Part shown: positions 9,254-19,707 of the stretch, piece after piece | How the letters are laid out: every line of letters begins with the position of its first letter | Numbering within the stretch: position 1 is the stretch's first letter | Source: Panorpa germanica | Taxonomy: Eukaryota; Arthropoda; Insecta; Mecoptera; Panorpidae | Reading direction: 5' to 3' | Length of the DNA stretch: 64,000 bases | Assembly (NCBI GenBank): GCA_963678705.1 | Contig: OY783220.1 | Coordinates: 558,001-622,000 of the forward strand | Position numbers and translations under genes: made by a program | The notes under the pieces: model-generated | Seen by the model: the letters and a program-made list of their open reading frames with translations, nothing else | What the model was told of the DNA's origin: nothing | Databases searched by the model: none

Positions 9254-12067
9254 TTATGAAAAATTCTTTATAAATCGTCTATAAAATGAAGCTAACCCTA
9301 TAAAAGATCGGATTTGTTTAACTGTTTTCGGACGCGGATAGTTTCTAATTACTTCCGTTTTTTCTGGATCTGCCTTTACACCATCACTAGAAATAATATG
9401 ACCAAGATATTGCGTTTCTTTATTCATAAATTCACATTTGCTAGGCTTCAATGTCAAACTTGCTTCTCTCAAGCGATCGAAAACCTCTTTAATTCTCTGG
9501 ATATGTGAATCTACATCATCGTTACTAAATATTATAATATCATCTAGGTAAACTAAACAATGTACTCCGGTTAAACCCGCTAACACTGCATACATAAGTC
9601 TCTGAAATGTAGCAGGAGCTGATACTAAACCAAACGGCATAACATTAAATTGAAGGTGTAAATCAGGTGTCGAAAATGCTGTTAATTCTTTAGAATTTTC
9701 GTCCATTTCAATTTGCCAAAATCCCGATGCTAAATCTAATTTGGTAAATAAACTTGCTTTGCCTAATTTATCAAGAGTGTCTACTAAGTGTGGTAATGGA
9801 AAGTAATCTCTTTTTGTTATCGCGTTAAGACCCCTGTAATCTATGCAAACTCTAACCTTGTTTTTCCCATTTGCTGCTTTCTTATTTACAAGAACAACAT
9901 TACTGGACCACGGTGACATTGATGGTTCTACTATGCCATCTTCAAGCATTTGATCTATCTGTTCTCTCAGTACCTGTAACTGTGCATGCGGAACTCTATA
10001 TGGTTGTTTAGTTATAGGAGGAACATCTTGAATTATTATCTTATGTTTAACTATCGAGGTAGTCTTCAATTCTTGACCCTCTGTTAAGAATATGTCGACA
10101 TATTCGTAAATTAGATTTTCCATTTTACTTTGGTCTCTAGCACTTAAATGATTTAACTTTATTTTACTAAAAAGTTCCGTTATTCTCTGTGTTTTATTTA
10201 TATCATCATTCTTATGACTTTTCTGCTTCCACTGATTTGTAACTTCATGTATAATTTTATCTTCTTTAGCTGTTAAATTATTATACCCTATTTCATCAAA
10301 TAACTCTATATTTTCAAACCCTGTGTTTGTTTCTGCTGAACGTACAGCACTAATTAAAATATTTTTATTACGTTGCCGGACGTGTTCTCTTAATAATTCA
10401 ACTGTTTCAGTATATTCGTTATCATATGGCTCTATTATACCTATCTTAGTATTTATTGGTATATTTATACTCTTTTGCGTAACATTGGTTATTCTACATA
10501 TTAACCTACCCTTACATATTGAATTTACACTTCTTGCTACTAATACTCCATCTATACTCAATTCTGGGTTAAAAATCCCATGACCTTCCTTAATGTCTTT
10601 TTGAACTGCGTGAACATTTATTGTGCATCGGGGCGGTAACGTTTCTTGACCTAGTAACCTAACACTATACCGATTACTACTACACGTGTGTGCGTCTGTT
10701 CGCTTTCGAGTGGTTTCAGATTTCTCATTCATAGTTATGTTTATTTTTTCAGCTCGCTCAGCTGTGTGTATTCTTTTTAACCACCTTGTTTGTAAATTCT
10801 TCCATTTCTTTACTTGTTCTTGGGCTTTTATATACTTTCCGTCAATGTTACCTTTTAAATCTTTATCATTTTCATTTATTAAACAGTTCATATACCTTTT
10901 TTCATCTTTTTCCGATTCGCCATCATAGAATGCTATCTTTATTTTACTTTCAGAAAATATATATTCAATCATTTTACTCACTATTGTAAAATCTAATTTA
11001 TCTAGCCCACATGCTATGTATGGTAATGCAATAAATTTCACTTTATTTTCTAACATATGATCCCGTAATTTAATTATTGACGAATATAAATCTGCGTAGA
11101 GAGGTTTCTCGTTACTCCTCTTCTTTGTTACTAAATAATATATAAAACGATTTTCATCTTTTAATATAGCTAATCCACCCTTTTTCTGTTTCTGCTTCAA
11201 AAGCTGCTCAACTCTACCAAATCTATCTTTAAATTCAACTGCTATTCCTTGTGACATACGTAAATCTGAGGCTACACAATGACCCAATGCATACTTGCTA
11301 GATGCATTAAACAAATCTCCCTTATTAAAATTTATTTTGCACAACGTCTCTATCGTTGGAAATCTACTAATTTTCCATTTTAGAAAATCATCAAAACTTT
11401 TATAGTCATGCCCTATCTTATCAATTCGCTGATTATTTATTTCTCTTTTTACGTCAATATTTTCTGTTTCAGTACAACCTATATTTCTACCTTTTCTATT
11501 CTTTTCTACGATTTTCCCTGACTTTGATATTATACGCTTTTGCTTTCTAATGATACCCTTTATATTTTCTCTAATCATATTATTTATATTTAAATTATCT
11601 CTCTGAAAATCATGTACAGTATTACGATTAATGTCGTAAATAACGTTTCTGTATATTAAAATACCCTTTCCAAAATCTACAATTATCCCAAATTTACGAA
11701 GAAAGTCTAACCCAATTATACCTGTCCAATTTTCCATATTTTCTACAATTTCAAAATCAAAAGTCACATTATCCCCAAATAAATCTAACTTTAATCTGCT
11801 TTTACCAAGTGTATGTATTTTATTATTTTGTGCATCTCGCAAGATATTTTGCGATTCTGTAATTTTTTCTGTTTTTAAACATTCTTTAGTTAGTAGGCTG
11901 GCGCCTGCACCACTATCTATAAGAACATTGCAATTTTGACCATTAATTACTAAATTAAGAAACCATTGATTATCATGAAATGCCGGTACATACGACTCTG
12001 TAAGATTACCCTTTTTACTTATTGAATGGCTTCTACGTCTCGGGTAGTGAGTGAAGCCATCAATCCG
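9254..12067 (-). CDS. pol: Gypsy-1 Pol: protease, TARG1-like macro domain, reverse transcriptase
   Basis: The frame is open from the gag overlap at 12067, in -1 relative to gag; the first Met is at 11842, inside the protease. (1) The aspartic protease has its active site at LIDSGAGASLL (Asp codon 11915-11917) and a second half GIIGLDFLRKFG. (2) A macro domain lies at about residues 170-306 from that Met (10925-11335), with KGDLF, GHCVASDLRMSQGIAVEF, YYLVTKKR and ACGLDKL. It matches the single-domain hydrolase TARG1/OARD1 throughout. The two residues used by TARG1 for catalysis, Lys in TKKR and Asp in CGLD, are present (Lys240, Asp281). (3) A usual pre-RT spacer follows (about 390-480). (4) RT has VRVCIDYRGLN, FTKLDLASGFWQI, MPFGLVSAPATFQ and catalytic YLDD at 765-768. 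The segment stops at TAA (9254-9256) just after RT, where family members continue into RNase H. A macro domain between protease and RT is not normal Gypsy architecture. Its suggested role, removing ADP-ribose added by host PARPs, is inference. Confidence 0.93.
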   Translation of the reverse strand, partial: RIDGFTHYPRRRSHSISKKGNLTESYVPAFHDNQWFLNLVINGQNCNVLIDSGAGASLLTKECLKTEKITESQNILRDAQNNKIHTLGKSRLKLDLFGDNVTFDFEIVENMENWTGIIGLDFLRKFGIIVDFGKGILIYRNVIYDINRNTVHDFQRDNLNINNMIRENIKGIIRKQKRIISKSGKIVEKNRKGRNIGCTETENIDVKREINNQRIDKIGHDYKSFDDFLKWKISRFPTIETLCKINFNKGDLFNASSKYALGHCVASDLRMSQGIAVEFKDRFGRVEQLLKQKQKKGGLAILKDENRFIYYLVTKKRSNEKPLYADLYSSIIKLRDHMLENKVKFIALPYIACGLDKLDFTIVSKMIEYIFSESKIKIAFYDGESEKDEKRYMNCLINENDKDLKGNIDGKYIKAQEQVKKWKNLQTRWLKRIHTAERAEKINITMNEKSETTRKRTDAHTCSSNRYSVRLLGQETLPPRCTINVHAVQKDIKEGHGIFNPELSIDGVLVARSVNSICKGRLICRITNVTQKSINIPINTKIGIIEPYDNEYTETVELLREHVRQRNKNILISAVRSAETNTGFENIELFDEIGYNNLTAKEDKIIHEVTNQWKQKSHKNDDINKTQRITELFSKIKLNHLSARDQSKMENLIYEYVDIFLTEGQELKTTSIVKHKIIIQDVPPITKQPYRVPHAQLQVLREQIDQMLEDGIVEPSMSPWSSNVVLVNKKAANGKNKVRVCIDYRGLNAITKRDYFPLPHLVDTLDKLGKASLFTKLDLASGFWQIEMDENSKELTAFSTPDLHLQFNVMPFGLVSAPATFQRLMYAVLAGLTGVHCLVYLDDIIIFSNDDVDSHIQRIKEVFDRLREASLTLKPSKCEFMNKETQYLGHIISSDGVKADPEKTEVIRNYPRPKTVKQIRSFIGLASFYRRFIKNFS

Positions 12068-13131
12068 TTTAAATTACCCTCATAATTATTGGACGCGCGT
12101 AAATTTCTTTCTTCTACTTCGCTTGGCTTATTTTCGATGCTGCGAATATTTCTATTACTTTGGAAAGTAACTTGTCGCTGATTTCTCGCAGGACTACGGC
12201 TATCATTAAATTCTTGCAGGACTCTAACTCTACCTAATCGGTCATTACTTTGATTACGGTTTTCATACCTATTTGAACTGCGATTTCTTTGAAATCGATC
12301 TCTTACTTCCCTTTGAGGACGACTACGACAATCCCTCTGAAAATGTCCTACTCTGTTACAATTGTAACATCTTACTCCATCTCTTTGCCTATTATTTAAC
12401 CTTCGGCTTTGTGAACCGTTACGCGAGTTGCTAGGTCGCATAGACGATTGATTATTTTGAGATGCGCGATTTACATAATAGTGGTCGGTTCTATTTATTC
12501 GGTTTGTACCACCTGTAGCAATCTCTGCTACGTAGCCTTGCTTCGATGAGACTAAATCATCGGTTTCTACCCTTTCCGCAATTTCAACGGCACTATTAAA
12601 ACTCTTGGGATCCGCGGCCCAAATAAACTTAGAATATCTCGGCGATATCCCTTCTTTAAATCTTTTTAAAACGGCTACTTGCAACTCAACTGTGAGCTTC
12701 TTTTCTTGCTCTTTATCAATTGCTTCTGGTACACATTTTGAACCTAATGCCCATAACCTTTGTGAAAACTCATAGACAGTCTCGCCCTGTCTTTGTTTAC
12801 AACCCCCGAACTCAATTTCTGCTTGTCTCAGAGCAGATGGCCCTTTTCTGCTATATCTAGACAATAATGCATTACGAATACTCATATAACTACGGTTCTC
12901 ACTTTGAACCTCCGAATTAGACAAAAGATATTCAGCTACATCAGGCGACACTTTCGCAAATACGGTAACTGATTGCACCTTATCGGTCCAATCCAACAAC
13001 TCTGCCATTTGATTCACCGCATTTAAAAATGTTGCTATGCTACCTGTACCGTCAAAGAATGGTATATAATTCAATCCTTTTAATTTAGGAATTTCTGGGG
13101 CAATATCTACGTTTGGTTCATTAGTTGTCAT
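12019..13131 (-). CDS. gag: Gypsy-1 Gag (capsid and nucleocapsid)
   Basis: 370 residues. A retrotransposon capsid region (about 20-190) includes FEFSQR-type helices (LRQAEIEFGGCKQRQGETVY). A basic, Asn/Arg/Ser-rich nucleocapsid follows, with one CCHC zinc knuckle CYNCNRVGHFQRDC at 255-268 that would bind the genomic RNA. The protein assembles virus-like particles in the cytoplasm. The start ATG at 13131 is preceded by a long untranslated leader. The end overlaps pol by about 49 nt, with the frameshift heptamer inside. The frame is intact. Confidence 0.93.
   Translation of the reverse strand: MTTNEPNVDIAPEIPKLKGLNYIPFFDGTGSIATFLNAVNQMAELLDWTDKVQSVTVFAKVSPDVAEYLLSNSEVQSENRSYMSIRNALLSRYSRKGPSALRQAEIEFGGCKQRQGETVYEFSQRLWALGSKCVPEAIDKEQEKKLTVELQVAVLKRFKEGISPRYSKFIWAADPKSFNSAVEIAERVETDDLVSSKQGYVAEIATGGTNRINRTDHYYVNRASQNNQSSMRPSNSRNGSQSRRLNNRQRDGVRCYNCNRVGHFQRDCRSRPQREVRDRFQRNRSSNRYENRNQSNDRLGRVRVLQEFNDSRSPARNQRQVTFQSNRNIRSIENKPSEVEERNLRASNNYEGNLNGLMASLTTRDVEAIQ
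12067..12073 (-). promoter_or_regulatory. -1 ribosomal frameshift heptamer T TTA AAC
   Basis: In the gag frame the sequence reads AAT TTA AAC GGA, giving the canonical slippery heptamer U UUA AAC. It lies 16 codons before the gag stop and directly after the last upstream stop in the -1 (pol) frame. From here pol is open through the protease active site. I did not fold the downstream RNA for a pseudoknot or stem. Confidence 0.8.
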
Positions 13132-14224
13132 TTTAACTATTTGGAATAAACTTTAAATCAAATAAAAACCTTTAGTAAGCTTCAATAAACTACTACAAAT
13201 ATTTTAAAATCTATTTTTTTTTTAAAAGTAAACAATATCTTACACGGCCTTAGTTATTTTAACAAAACTGTACTCTTGTGATTTACTTTTTGAAACGAAA
13301 TGGAACGTCTAGTTGTTTATATATACATGAAAATAAACAAACAAATTATTTTTAAGTAGGTAAAACAAAATGCTAGTATATTTAATATAGACTGTTTTTA
13401 GAACAATAAAAACCCAAATAAAAATTATGACAAACAGTATTTATGACAAAAGTATATTACCGAATTGTAAATTGATAAAATAATTTTTAATTATTAGTGA
13501 AATAAAATCAAATAAACTATTTTATGTAATACTCAATATTTTCTCATATAATCTAAAAATAAATTCAAAATAATTTCAAATAAGTTGTGTTACAAATTTT
13601 TTAATCGTTCCAATCACTTAATAAAATTACGACAAAACAAAAACTACTTATTTTTTCAATTCCTGTTACAATGACTCTAAACTTTATACTTTATAAAAAC
13701 GTGCCACTTTACTTGTGAATTACAAAAACTATTTTAAAAAATATCCCTTATTTAGTTACGGTTAAAACAAAATATTCAACTTTAACAAGTTATGGTTTAG
13801 AAAAATTATCTACTGTTTAGTTCCTTAAATTTATTCCCTTTTACAAAAACTTAAAATACCCCACTCTTTGATTATTTAAATTTCCCCTTTTCTTTAATTA
13901 TGCTGATATCTTTTCTTTTTCTAATTATTAATATGCAGTTGCTAGTTGCAATTAATAAACTATATTTCTTTTTTTTTTCCAATTAATCCTTTTTATCCTT
14001 TTTTCCCAGTTACTACAATTTATTCCTTTTTTTCACAATTAATAAAACTTATTTTTATTTCTTTTTCCCAGTTACTAAGATTATCCCTTTATTTTCTCAA
14101 ATTAAATTTTCCACTTAATGCCTTTTTTCCCAATTACTCAAATTTCTGCCTTTTTTAACATCCCACAATTTTAATACCTTTTTTTAACGTATCTCTCTTT
14201 TAAAATAGATCTCTTTTTTATACA
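13132..14224 (-). other. Gypsy-1 5' leader
   Basis: About 1.1 kb of AT-rich untranslated leader between primer-binding site and gag. It contains repeated pyrimidine-rich blocks (on the plus strand TTCCCAGTTACTA and relatives, 13985-14150) that match the 44-bp tandem repeats in the Gypsy-2 leader. No ORF of its own. Confidence 0.7.
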
Positions 14225-14241
14225 CCCCACACCTGACACCA
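14225..14241 (-). promoter_or_regulatory. Gypsy-1 primer-binding site (tRNA-Leu-like)
   Basis: TGGTGTCAGGTGTGGGG starts three bases after the 5' LTR end. TGG complements the tRNA CCA end. TGTCAG resembles the complement of insect tRNA-Leu acceptor ends; the exact tRNA is not proven. The same 17 bases occur in Gypsy-2. Confidence 0.7.
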
Positions 14242-14244
14242 AAA

Positions 14245-15084
14245 TGTAACCCTACCCCCTTATATCTACTACTATCTATATATGGTGGTAGTTACTTATT
14301 TTATGAGAACGATTATACGATCTTCTCAAACGGGGGTTCTTTCATGGAGATCTGGTTCTCCTTGAGTCGGATGACCTAAGCTAATGCTAATTGTGGAGGC
14401 TTCTTTATCATTTAGGACTTATATACTTCATCTAATCATATTACATAAATATATTAGGTTTTACTTACTTTTTGTGCTTTCTGCAGGCTGCTTCCTCTGC
14501 TTTTGACAATCACTTTAATTTAACGCGACCGTTAATTCTAAGTACTTTATATAATTAAAACAATGTAATCATTAACACTATTTTCTTTATTATTCAAAAA
14601 CTTAATTAATACAAATCTTAGTAACTTTAATAATCTTTGGGGCAACTATGACGACTGACTTAAACCCGACCTAGTGATCTGATGGAAATGACCCCCTCTC
14701 CTTTCTTAAACTAGGTTTATATAGCTTAAAACCCTTTGTTTCAAAAGATGACCTCATTTAAACCTATTCCGTCATCATGGCTTTGGTTTTGAGTTTGGTT
14801 TTAATATAAACATTATTTCAAACTACACGTGCCTTACGCACAAAAGAAGTTAGTTAATATTTCTCTTAAAAGTTATTGTAAATACTATGTCAGCAGTTTT
14901 GAGTATAATATTAATATGCGGACATGGTTCTATCGATAAAGCAATACTTAATGTAAATAATGTTCGCGACTGTAAGGCGACTAAAACTATTAAAAATACT
15001 TTGTATGTGAACCTTCCAATGGTTCCTAAATAGTTAGTTAAAATATATTATCAATAATTAATGAATCTATATGGGACTGTTACA
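14245..15084 (-). repeat. Gypsy-1 5' LTR
   Basis: 840 bp, same ends as the copy at 4180-5019, followed by target duplication GGAG at 15085-15088. Confidence 0.93.
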
Positions 15085-15088
15085 GGAG

Positions 15089-16084
15089 TAAAACAAGCTG
15101 AGATAAGAAATCGATAAAGATATATATATTATTTTTTGTTGTTATTTTAGTTTACTTAACGTCAGTCTATTTCTGATGCAGAGTCCTATCACCGACGATC
15201 ACCTACTATGTTTGCAGTGTTTATGATGTAGTGGTCTCATATATGTGAGCTACACCGCTGCCTAATAAGTTATATATACATATATATATATATATAGATC
15301 CCTCAGTGCGAACACTATATTTTTCGAGTCATAGTCCACTGGGTCTTTGAGGGAACAGTTGAGTTATTCGAGTTTCCTAAGTTTTCAAAAAATCTGAAAA
15401 TATTCTGGATTACTTCTTGAAGTGTTCAGACTTCCAGACTACATGATCCAAAAGTTGCCAAAGTCCAAAGTTTAAAACCGTTGTTAATAAAAATTGAAAA
15501 TTAGTAAAAAACGCGGAAAAAACAGAATATTGTTAAAAAATTCGTAACTTTATATAGTACAAATATTAAGAAAAACGGTTGTAGACTTTTATACCTTAGA
15601 CTATAAGTTTTGGAAAGAATGTAGTGTCTTTGGCGTGTGCTCCAAAAAGTTGAATTATTTGTGCACCTTAAAGTGGGGAATATTTTCCGGATTCGGGCAT
15701 GTCATAATAAACAGAACATTGAGCTCAAAATAAGTTTTTATTGTTGAAAATACAAAAGTTATGAAATAATAATTAATAATAAGTAAAGTGAAATTACGAT
15801 GCGCAACTGGGACAAAAGTGGCTACAATAATTATCGCAAACCACTCGATACACCGCACGATCCACAAGAATACATTGTTTTTTTTGTTTTCCTTCCAAGT
15901 GCAAAGAGAACAATGTTTTCAATTTTCAAGTTTACCCGTTGAATGGTCACTCATTTTAAAGAACTTATTGTATAGTAAAAAGAAGAACTAATAAAAAATC
16001 AATCTATATCTAAATCTAAATCTATTACATAATACATTTATTTTAACCATGAGAAAACTGTAAAACATAACGAAAAAAGAAAAA
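15089..16084. other. Spacer with a TA microsatellite
   Basis: No gene seen. A (TA)n tract lies at about 15271-15296. The short ORFs around 15655-15990 have no recognisable similarity. Confidence 0.5.
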
Positions 16085-16290
16085 AAAAAGTGCATTTGTA
16101 CACTGACCCTCTTAGGGAACAGATGCAAATTTCACTGGTTCGCCTTTGCAAGTAACCTGCCAGATCCCTATTGACTAGGACTCTCCTAACTTAATATCAG
16201 CCACACTCGGGGTATATAACTGTGGTTGGGGGATCGAACCTGAAGACATAGCAGTCGAGCGTCAATGCTCTCGTCCACTGTGTCGTCATA
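16085..16290 (-). mobile_element. tRNA-type SINE
   Basis: On the minus strand an A-box-like stretch (GACACAGTGGACGAG, about 16273-16287) is followed about 35 nt later by a good B box, AGGTTCGATCC (16231-16241). A roughly 140-bp tRNA-unrelated body and a T-rich end near 16074-16090 follow. The arrangement is an internal RNA polymerase III promoter. A second head of the same family lies in the Gypsy-2 leader (21371-21440). Confidence 0.65.
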
Positions 16291-18149
16291 TATACAAATA
16301 TATAATAAGCAATTGTATTCCCATAGTACAGAGATGTATTAATAACCATTGAATTAGAAGGTTCATCTCATGATAAGTCTACTAATGCGCAACAACTGGA
16401 ATACACCTAATTCAAAAGGTCGGCGTCGCAAGTAGTCGCTTTGTAGTGTAACAGAGACACTAATTGTTGCTTCTATTGAGACTAACTGTAATAATTATTG
16501 CAACAACAATTACATTAAATTAATTCTAATATCATTTGTGATATAATCTGTACAGGACTGTATTTTCCACATTAGTGACACAGCTATGAAAATCGTCAAG
16601 CATAAAATAATTAAGATAAATGACTTGTATTTAATTACAAACAGACACAGTGATTAATAATTTCACTGGCTCGACATACTCATACACTGGTACTTGCTCC
16701 TCTCCTTATTTGTTGACTGTTTCGTATTCGCATTGGTGACAACTGAATAATGTCAAACGCAGGTTCGCAGGGCACACGAGCTTTCAAAGACTACACGCAC
16801 GATACATCTAGGATGGACGGGGGTTGTTGGGTGTAGATGATGAACAGGGGAATAAGAGGAGAGGGCTCTTGTGTTGACAGATGCCACAGTAAAACAAATG
16901 CCCTGTAGAAACATCAAGAGTAATGCCATTTCTTGTGATATACTCGTATATGTACCCGTTCTATTCGGTTTACCTGCGTTTCATGTTACATGTCACATCA
17001 ATTTAGTTATAAGTTGACTTTTCTATTTGATGTAATCTTTCATGTTGTGTATTTTGTTTCTTTTGTAAGATGCGTTGTTTATTTTTCAGTCGTGTTATGT
17101 CGTCTACTAAATAAAACTACAAAGAATAATATATTATGGTTATCTTGTACTACGTTAAATCATATTAAAACAAAAGTAAATTACTACTAGATAGAATTGA
17201 AGTTAATATGAGAGCATCAAATGTGGTTATTCATAAATTACGTCACACAAATTTTATTATTTTTTAACCCCCATCGTTCCCATTGTCACTCTTTTTTAGA
17301 CATTGCGTACCCATAATCCAATGACTCCTCCTCCCCCATGCCACATTTTGTCAAATAATATTCTTTAAGTCCGGTACAGACTACTGCGACTCCAGCATGC
17401 GACATTCATTTAACTCTGCTACACTCTACGAAGCGTCAAAACACTAAGTTCTTTTCTCTTTATTAATTCCCAGTAGAAATGAATCTTGAAATTAGAGTTT
17501 ATAAAGCTATCTTTGCAAGGCATTAGCTAGTTTTAAGCTTATTAATTTAGGTTGGTGCAAAATTAAGTGTGTAGGATTAGCTAGTACCAATTGGAAAACG
17601 CATGTATTTTACTCTTTCAGCAAGTTTGCGCTACGTTTATAAAATGAGCATAGCAAATTTCATAAAACTGTAAGAAAATAAGCTATTAGATTGCTAATTT
17701 TAATGCTTAATTATTCGTTTAGATTTGTGTTCTATATTATTCTAGTAGCAGCCTTGCAGTTAGCTTGTATACCAAGCCTTGTACACCAAGCATAAATAAC
17801 GCTACTTTCAAGTTTCAAACCTGCACTCCAAGACATATTTCTACCTGGGATTTCTTTGTTATATTTATTTACCAACTGCTGCGGTAAAACCAAATCCTTT
17901 ATAGACTAGATCGAACATATTATTTGCGTTTGCGTTATCTTAGTTTGCATTATATTAATATACCATATATGAGATTGAGCTTTAAAAAAATTAAGTAATT
18001 GAAATTTACTGTCTCTTTTCTGATCCCAAACCCAAATGTAAAGAATTTTTCTGAATTTTATTACTTAACTTATTACTTTTTTCTAAACATACAAAGTAAT
18101 AAATGAATTCTTAAGAACTGCAAAGGATACGGATGTATTATGTACGATG
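16291..18149. other. Noncoding spacer
   Basis: No supported gene. At about 17546-17565 the sequence TTAGGTTGGTGCAAAATTAA resembles a mariner terminal repeat, but no partner repeat or transposase was found. Confidence 0.4.
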
Positions 18150-18435
18150 TTATCATAGAGATATAAGAATAGAGTGCGCGAAGTGTACGCCCGCGTGTAA
18201 GAGGAAGCGATAAAAGCAAAGAGAGAAATAGCTGCCGAGTGTCATATCTGTCTCTTTCTAGCCGAACCGCTGCTGCTGGCTTGGTTGATTGGCGGTGAGG
18301 TAGAGGGTAATCAAGCAAACAGACGCAGTGCTCGGCTAGAAAGAGACACAGACAGCTATCTCTCTTTTTGCATTTATTGCAGTATCTTGCAGCTCTCAGC
18401 CTCTTGCACACTCTATTCTTATACCTCTATGGATG
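18150..18435. repeat. Foldback element / imperfect hairpin
   Basis: The left arm CATAGAGATATAAGAATAGA (18155-18174) is mirrored by the right arm around 18410-18431 (TCTATTCTTATACCTCTATG). An inner pair TCTTTCTAGCCGA (18251-18263) and TCGGCTAGAAAGA (18332-18344) is complementary. The arms are diverged and centre near 18295. Open frames on both strands here are by-products of the symmetry. Confidence 0.65.
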
Positions 18436-19703
18436 TTACACTAGTGTACACTTCTTCCAACAAATGTTGGATGTCACGCTAGTGTGTACGGAACTTTACA
18501 TACATATACTATGTAAAGCTGAGCATTTTCCAAACAGAATAATTTAAAATATTTAAATGAACCAAAGTGCATATTTATATACCTAACTAGGGTCATATAT
18601 CTTGTAAACACGATGCTCTTCACGGCTCCCATCAACACGGCAATTGCATACTCAAGCTCTGAGCTCTCAGCTCCCGGCGATGCTTCTTATTTATGCATGC
18701 AGTCGAGCTGTGTAATAAATGAGATGTATTGCTCTAACCGAAAATACGTAAACTATAAAACCCTCATACTAATAGTTCCAAACAAAATAAATAATCGCCT
18801 ATATGTAAAATGCATTAACCAAAAGGGTACAAGGGTAGTTCAAAACTTGTAACTTTTACCGTTTTCGGTAAAAAAAACATCCGACTCCGACTTCTGTGAA
18901 ATGTGTGTTCTGTGCTTTACAAAGTATATTTAAGGTGTCTCTAACACAACATAAGTTATTATTTAAGTAAATGATTTTACCTAATATGCAATATTTTGTG
19001 ACCTGTTTTGTGACTGATTTTTGAAAAGTTAATCTACCCTTTTGCACATAAGTATAGTCATAATAATTCATAAGAACACTACGATAACAGCTTTACGTAA
19101 TTTACAACACTTTGTGACTCATTTTTATATATTTTAAAAAATAAGTATACCTTCTTGCCCATTAACCTAATTATAAAACTTTCTAAGATTCTTAGGAGGT
19201 TTATAAAATTTTAAGTGAAGTCTAAAAAATCTTATTGATTATATCAATAAAACTCATTTAATCTATTTATTTTAAATACCCATACTCGTGTTGTAATTTA
19301 GTGCTAGTTTTAAGTGCTAATAACTGTTCAAAGTTGACTCAAATAAATTAAGGGATTAAAGACTTTTATAATAGCTGTAAAGTAGAACCCATTTAGATTA
19401 AATATTATTAGGTTTTCTTAAGAGAAATATTATATGAATGTAATGTAACATTCATATTTAGTAATTTATGGTATTCGAAATAATTCAAAATTTGAGTTGA
19501 AATTAATAATAAAATGACTTTATGATTTTACTTTATTAAAAATTTACTTTATTATGTATTAAGAGCGGATCCATTTTATGCAGTCCAAATTAATCTTACA
19601 GCCACATTCAATTTAGTATAATGATTTTAAAGACTGAGTTGAGGTCTCCTTTTTGAAGGTACAGTTATCCATTTTTCTCATACACTAACTTGGGTTGTGA
19701 ACA
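18436..19703. other. Noncoding spacer before Gypsy-2
   Basis: AT-rich, with only short frames that have no recognisable content. Confidence 0.45.
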
Positions 19704-19707
19704 ATAT

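Larger units (their letters stand above)
4180..15084 (-). mobile_element. Ty3/Gypsy LTR retrotransposon Gypsy-1, complete length
   Basis: LTRs of exactly 840 bp lie at 4180-5019 and 14245-15084, both TGTAAC...GTTACA, with a 4-bp target duplication GGAG (4176-4179 and 15085-15088). I counted about five differences between the LTRs, so the insertion is young. On the minus strand the order is 5' LTR, primer-binding site, leader, gag, -1 frameshift site, pol (protease, macro domain, RT, RNase H, integrase), about 2.1 kb of noncoding DNA, a purine tract next to 5020, and 3' LTR. Protease-RT-RNaseH-integrase order is that of Ty3/Gypsy. Despite young LTRs, pol has a stop between RT and RNase H and a frameshift before integrase, so this copy is probably not autonomous unless those are sequence errors. 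Confidence 0.93.

Noticed and set aside
13946..14158. 70-codon Phe/Tyr/Pro-rich frame
   Set aside because: Produced by the pyrimidine-rich leader repeats of Gypsy-1; the same happens at 20932-21321 in Gypsy-2.
17546..17570. Mariner-like terminal repeat sequence TTAGGTTGGTGCAAAA
   Set aside because: No second inverted end, TA duplication or transposase found nearby.
18073..18411. 112-codon Arg/Leu-rich minus-strand frame
   Set aside because: Lies wholly inside the foldback element and mirrors itself on the other strand.
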